From: Streptomyces sp. NBC_01231
Lineage (GTDB): Bacteria; Actinomycetota; Actinomycetes; Streptomycetales; Streptomycetaceae
DNA: 64,000 nucleotides
Reading direction: 5' to 3'
Assembly (NCBI GenBank): GCA_035999765.1
Contig: CP108521.1
Span: forward strand, 10,106,001-10,170,000
Under the pieces are notes generated by a model, which did no database searches, had not been told where the DNA came from, and worked only from the letters and a program-made list of their open reading frames with translations. This document shows, one piece after another, positions 60,426 through 64,000 of the stretch. The translations under genes and the position numbers were made by a program. Positions within the stretch are counted from its first letter, which is position 1, and each line of letters begins with the position of its first letter.

Positions 60426-61050
60426 CCAGTACCGTCCGGGAGCTGCCATGCGGCGCCACCGGCCTCGTCGGCCGGATGCCCGAGGCTTTCGACGGACCTC
60501 CGAGGCGTCGCGACGCCCGGCGTGCCGGACCCGGACCCGGACCGGATGGCGGTCGGCATCGTCGACCGTGCCACCCCCGCACCGGGCTGCCCCGTGAGGC
60601 CGCCTGGTACGGGGGTGGTCGACATGCGGGGTGACGCGGATCGGCGCCCAAGGAATGGGCCCCCGGGGACACCATCGTCGACGCCACCCCGGCGCCGCCG
60701 CACGAGAGTGTGCCCGGGCTCGCCGGCATGCTCGACGCGCCCTGGCCGAAGAAGACGCCCGTAGGGCACGAAGAAGACGCCCGTCGCGCTCGAAGGAGGC
60801 GCCCGCCCCCGCCGAGGAAGGCGCCCGCAGAACTCGCCCGGCTCGCGGTCGGCGGCCGGGACCGCGCCTTCATGAACGAACCGCGCGGCGCCGACGACGC
60901 GCGCGCCGCCCTCACCCTGAGTCGTACTGCCACCACGCCGGGTGGCGCGACGGGTTCGTGGCGGAGTTGACTGGTGCGGCCACGGCGCACTGAACGCGGC
61001 CACCGCACACGCCCGCACCGCGCATCGAACGACTGGGAAGGACACGGGCA
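60426..61050. other. 625-bp stretch without a recognisable gene
   Basis: No ORF here has family motifs or convincing start signals. The recognisable feature is the 22-bp tandem repeat at 60748-60828. The upstream part is GC-rich with long shadow frames on both strands. It may be the debris of a lost gene, for example the enzyme usually paired with ECF41 factors, but nothing in it proves this. The end carries the GGGAAGGAC site of the sigma gene. Confidence 0.5.
60748..60828 (+). repeat. 22-bp tandem repeat, four units
   Basis: GAAGAAGACGCCCGT begins at 60748 and again at 60770. Diverged units GAAGGAGGCGCCCGC (60792) and GAGGAAGGCGCCCGC (60814) keep the exact 22-bp spacing, which is two DNA turns. 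The period is not a multiple of three, so it is not coding in one frame. Confidence 0.75.
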
Positions 61051-61917
61051 TTGGAAACCCCGGAACCGGCGACCGAGCAGTTCGAGACCTGCCGTCCCCT
61101 GCTGCTCGGGCTCGCCTACCGGCTGCTCGGCAGCATGTGGGACGCCCAGGGCATCGTCCAGGACGCCCACCTGCGGTGGACCGGCACCGATCGCACCGGA
61201 ACCCGCGAACCCGGGGCCTTCCTCATCACCCTCGTCTCGCGACTCGCCCTCGACCGGCTCAGGTCGGCACGGGCGACCCGCGAGGCGTATATCGGGCCCT
61301 GGCTGCCCGAACCCGTGGCCACCGACGCGCTCGGTCCGCTGGACACCGCGGAGCTGCGGAACACCGTCGCCTATGCGACCGTCCACCTGATGGAGCGTCT
61401 GTCACCCCCCGAGCGGGCGGTGTTCGTCCTGCGTGCGGCCTTCGAACTGTCGTATGGCGAGATCGCGCGGGTCATCGACACCACCGAGACCAACTGCCGC
61501 CAGATGCATCTGCGGGGCGTCCGCCGACTCGCCGCCGGACGCGACCGCTTCGCTCTCACCGAGGACGAGCACGCCAAGCTGCTGGCACGGTTCCTGGAGG
61601 CCGCGCAGAGCGGCGACCTGGCCACCCTCAGCGACCTCCTGACCGATGACGTGGCCGCCTGGAACGACGGCGGCGGCAAGGTCAGAGCGGCTCTGCGGCC
61701 CGTCGAGGGCCGGGACCAGGTCGTCCTGTTCTTCGCGGGCACGGTCGTCCGCCGACCGTTCGGGACACCCCGCCGCGTGGACGTCAACGGCCGCCCCGCG
61801 ATGGCGTTGGCGGTCGACGGCATCGACCAGCTCGTCACCATCGACGTGCGCGACGGCCTGATCGACGGCATCTACGCGGTACTGAACCCCGACAAACTCG
61901 GCCATGTCCCGGCCTAG
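61051..61917 (+). CDS. ECF41-group RNA polymerase sigma factor
   Basis: The 288-residue factor has sigma-70 region 2 (LLGLAYRLLGSMWDAQGIVQ), the linker motif WLPEP (84-88) and region 4 (LSPPERAVFVLRAAFELSYG). A SnoaL-like C-terminal extension carries the ECF41 hallmarks DGGGK (206-210) and NPDK (279-282). This extension works as a built-in regulator instead of an anti-sigma factor. The TTG start follows GGGAAGGAC. The usual co-transcribed target (carboxymuconolactone decarboxylase, oxidoreductase or epimerase) is not next to it, so its targets lie elsewhere or have been lost. Confidence 0.94.
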   Translation: METPEPATEQFETCRPLLLGLAYRLLGSMWDAQGIVQDAHLRWTGTDRTGTREPGAFLITLVSRLALDRLRSARATREAYIGPWLPEPVATDALGPLDTAELRNTVAYATVHLMERLSPPERAVFVLRAAFELSYGEIARVIDTTETNCRQMHLRGVRRLAAGRDRFALTEDEHAKLLARFLEAAQSGDLATLSDLLTDDVAAWNDGGGKVRAALRPVEGRDQVVLFFAGTVVRRPFGTPRRVDVNGRPAMALAVDGIDQLVTIDVRDGLIDGIYAVLNPDKLGHVPA

Positions 61918-61924
61918 CGAACAG

Positions 61925-61956
61925 TGTGGTCCCGCCACATGGGTGACGGGACCACA
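61925..61956. terminator. Bidirectional hairpin terminator
   Basis: TGTGGTCCCG (61925-61934) pairs perfectly with CGGGACCACA (61947-61956) around a 12-nt loop, between the convergent sigma factor and penicillin acylase genes. Confidence 0.8.
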
Positions 61957-61987
61957 GCACCGGGATACGCGGTCGACAGCGACAGCG

Positions 61988-64000
61988 TCAGCGCTCGCGT
62001 ACGCGCACGATCTTCAGCCCCGGTGAGGACAGGACGTCCTTCTCACAGAACCGGGACGTCACCCACTTCTCCCCGGAGAACAACCGCGTCTGGTCGTCGA
62101 AGTGCGGCGAGTTCGGGTTCGAGGACTGGGAGTACGTCAGCAGCGTACGGGCCACCGGGCAGCGACCGCCGTCCCAGCCCACGGCCTGGATGTAGCTCGA
62201 CCCGGTCGTCACCTCCGTGTAACCGCCGCCCGCCGGGTTCCACACGGGCTCCACCTTGTTCCACACGCCCAGCGCCTCGGTGCCGCCCGGAACGGGGATG
62301 CGGCGGCGGCCGTCCCGTACGACGAACTGGTGCTCCCCGAGCCGGGAGTCGAGCGCGATGCCCGCCGCCCGCAGCTCGGTCACGGTGTCCGCGAGCGCCG
62401 TGGCGAAGCCCGGCGCCCCCGTGTCGAGGGTGTTCGGAGTGTGTACCGGATCGGCCGCCGAGAACGGGACCTTCCACAACCGGGCCGCCGGCACGGCCGC
62501 CGTCAGCTTCCGCCAGAACCGGTCGAAGAGCAACGCGCCCCGGCTGCCGGTGTCCATGGAGCGGTCCCACCTCGCGAGCACCCCGCACGCCTCGCGCACG
62601 TCGACGGACCTGCCGTCGCCGCTCGTCGCCGTGCCGCCGGGCAGCGCGGCGCACGCCTTCGCCGTGTCCGTCGCGGCCAGGTCCCCCGCGGGCGCCCGGT
62701 CGGCGAACTGCTGCGCCTGAAGATCCCGTACGGTCAGAGCGCCCTTCTCCGCCAGTGCCGCCACGTCCTCGACCGCGCCCCGGGTGCGCAGGGAACGCGG
62801 CGTGTCGATCGTGCCGAAGATCCGCTCGTACCCGGTCAGCGGACGGTCCGCGTTGGCCAGCCAGGCGCTGTCGTTGGAGTTCTCCGCGTACGGGGCGTCC
62901 TTCAGGACCGGCATCCTGGCCGGCCCGAAGATCCCCGGCTGAACGGCGTCGGGGTCGCTGCCGAGCGCGCAGTCGCCGCGCGACCCGTCGAGGACCGCGA
63001 CCCCCGACGCGGGATAGGTGACCTTGCCCAGGGGAGTGGAGCAGCGCTGCGCCAGCTCGTCGGTGATCCGGGGGAGCACCTGCGACTGCGTGAACAGTGT
63101 GTGGCCGCCCGAGTCGGCGGCGATCGTGTTGACCCAGGGCAGACCCTGTGTGCGCCGCAGTGAGCCCAGCAGGTCGGCCGCGCTGCGGGCCCTGCCGAAG
63201 CCGAGCGAGGTGTCGGAGCTACGCAGGTTGGCGGCGTTGGGGTCGCCCAGCGCGTACGCCGTCGTGGACGTCCACGGCAGGGGCAGCGAGGAACCGAGCG
63301 CGGTGACCACGGGGCCGTACCGCGTCCACCACTGGGCGCGGGTCACCGGGGCGCCGTCCTTGACCTCGACGGTGACCGTGCGTTTCGTCATCCTCTCCGG
63401 CCTGCCGTCCACGAGGTACGCGGTGGGGTCGGCCGGATCGAGGGTGAGCTGATGGAGGTCAAGGGGGACACCGGTGGCGACGGTGTGGCTCCACGCCACA
63501 TGTGCGTTGTGGCCTATGGACACCGCCGGCGAGCCGAGCAGCGAGCCGCCGGCCACGTTCAGCTCGCCCGGGATGGTCTGCTGCGACTGCCAGAAGCGGC
63601 GCCCGCCCTGCCAGGGATAGTGCGGATTGCCCAGCAGCAGTCCGCGTCCGTTCGCCGTCGTCGCGCCACTGAAGGCGACCGCGTTGGAGCCCATGTCGGC
63701 GGAGTCCGCGGCGAGGAGTTCACGCGCGGCCCGGGCGGTGTCGCGGGCGTCCGGTGCGGCCGTCGGCGCCGTCGCCGAGGTGGGCGGCTGCGCCGCCGTG
63801 ATGCCGTCCACCGCCCTGCCCTGACCGCCGAGCACCGCGAACGCGAAGGACCGCGCGGCGACGTCCAGGGACGTCACCGGACGCACCCAGGCGGCACCTC
63901 GGCACGCCGGGTCGGTGATCCGGTTCTGCTTCAGCCAGGCGTTGTAGCCCGCCGCGAAGCCCCGCATCAGGTCCTTCGCCTGACGACTCGGACCGCGCGG
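61988..64000 (-). CDS. Penicillin acylase family protein (5' partial)
   Basis: The N-terminus lies beyond the right edge; 670 residues are visible. It is an Ntn-hydrolase of the penicillin/AHL acylase family. The autoproteolytic site is MGSNAVAFSG, where the serine becomes the beta-chain N-terminus, preceded by a spacer containing an Ala/Thr-rich peptide. LLLGNPHYPWQGGRRFWQS, VSIGHNAHVAWSHTVATG and ENSNDSAWLAN are further family blocks. The arrangement of a secreted hydrolase for amides such as beta-lactams, acyl-homoserine lactones or lipopeptides is typical in Streptomyces. Substrate cannot be deduced. Confidence 0.92.
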   Translation of the reverse strand, partial: PRGPSRQAKDLMRGFAAGYNAWLKQNRITDPACRGAAWVRPVTSLDVAARSFAFAVLGGQGRAVDGITAAQPPTSATAPTAAPDARDTARAARELLAADSADMGSNAVAFSGATTANGRGLLLGNPHYPWQGGRRFWQSQQTIPGELNVAGGSLLGSPAVSIGHNAHVAWSHTVATGVPLDLHQLTLDPADPTAYLVDGRPERMTKRTVTVEVKDGAPVTRAQWWTRYGPVVTALGSSLPLPWTSTTAYALGDPNAANLRSSDTSLGFGRARSAADLLGSLRRTQGLPWVNTIAADSGGHTLFTQSQVLPRITDELAQRCSTPLGKVTYPASGVAVLDGSRGDCALGSDPDAVQPGIFGPARMPVLKDAPYAENSNDSAWLANADRPLTGYERIFGTIDTPRSLRTRGAVEDVAALAEKGALTVRDLQAQQFADRAPAGDLAATDTAKACAALPGGTATSGDGRSVDVREACGVLARWDRSMDTGSRGALLFDRFWRKLTAAVPAARLWKVPFSAADPVHTPNTLDTGAPGFATALADTVTELRAAGIALDSRLGEHQFVVRDGRRRIPVPGGTEALGVWNKVEPVWNPAGGGYTEVTTGSSYIQAVGWDGGRCPVARTLLTYSQSSNPNSPHFDDQTRLFSGEKWVTSRFCEKDVLSSPGLKIVRVRER

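Noticed and set aside
60631..60993. Several overlapping Arg-rich ORFs before the ECF41 gene
   Set aside because: They cross the 22-bp repeat in shifting frames, lack ribosome-binding sites and show no motif.
1..64000. CRISPR arrays, tRNA or rRNA genes, including a CRISPR array linked to the Tn7-like genes
   Set aside because: No regularly spaced 24-40 bp repeats, Cas-like proteins, cloverleaf sequences or rRNA motifs were seen, so the Tn7-like locus is not a CRISPR-associated transposase as far as this window shows.

Overview
The window is high-GC DNA with overlapping ATGA/GTGA gene junctions, frequent GTG/TTG starts, many TetR regulators, SDR and P450 genes, an ECF41 sigma factor and a TPR-linked Ser/Thr kinase. 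This fits an actinomycete, most likely Streptomyces or a close relative. No rRNA, tRNA or CRISPR array was seen. Two genes run off the edges: a sugar-ABC permease on the left and a penicillin-acylase family protein on the right.

Region 1 (1-11.25 kb, + strand) is a glycoside/sugar catabolic operon. It holds two ABC permeases, two TIM-barrel sugar isomerase/epimerase-like proteins, two Gfo/Idh/MocA dehydrogenases, a GMC flavoprotein with a fused gluconate-2-dehydrogenase-subunit-3-like N-terminus, a beta-propeller protein and a GH3 beta-glucosidase, and ends at a strong hairpin. The mix of oxidoreductases and TIM-barrel proteins resembles sugar 3-dehydrogenation (3-keto-glycoside) pathways. 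Region 2 (11.3-18.0 kb, mostly - strand) is a self-contained class I P450 operon: ferredoxin, ferredoxin reductase, P450, Zn-alcohol dehydrogenase and two SDRs, with a divergent TetR gene and a scrap of a third SDR.

Region 3 (18.0-33.4 kb) is a mobile, decaying island. A Tn7-like transposition operon (tnsA, tnsB, tnsC with 4-bp overlaps, - strand) is surrounded by four separate tniQ loci: a low-GC full-length tniQ, a start-less but otherwise open tniQ, a frameshifted tniQ remnant and a short + strand tniQ N-terminus abutting a diverged tnsA scrap. Next come a divergent pair of TerD genes (DUF4236-TerD and TerD-vWA), a DUF6308 gene broken by an amber codon, a cluster of TGCCAACTA repeats, an IS701-family transposase with an internal ochre codon, and the remains of a NACHT NTPase. 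The Tn7-like locus with its TerD cargo is the most unusual system in the window.

Region 4 (33.4-40.9 kb) is a D-amino-acid-type cluster: a divergent double-module Lrp/AsnC regulator, a fold-III PLP decarboxylase-like enzyme, an N-acyl-D-amino-acid deacylase and a polar amino-acid ABC transporter. It ends exactly at a 377-bp inverted copy of the IS701 3' part, identical by eye to the copy at 31.5-31.9 kb. Region 5 (41.2-45.3 kb) is an SDR, SnoaL-like protein, membrane protein and TetR regulon tied together by three AAACCGATCGGTTT-type palindromes, with a second SDR surviving only as a C-terminal fragment.

Region 6 (45.5-49.2 kb) has a GH35-like glycosidase divergent from an MFS transporter, then a TetR gene. 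Region 7 (49.3-64 kb) looks like ordinary chromosomal accessory genes: TetR with a clear operator, MpaB-type oxygenase, kinase-TPR protein, phytoene-desaturase-like oxidoreductase, an SDR with a one-base insertion at its start, a Tat-exported serine hydrolase, nitronate monooxygenase plus acyl-CoA synthetase (overlapping), an ECF41 sigma factor without its usual partner, and a penicillin acylase family protein.
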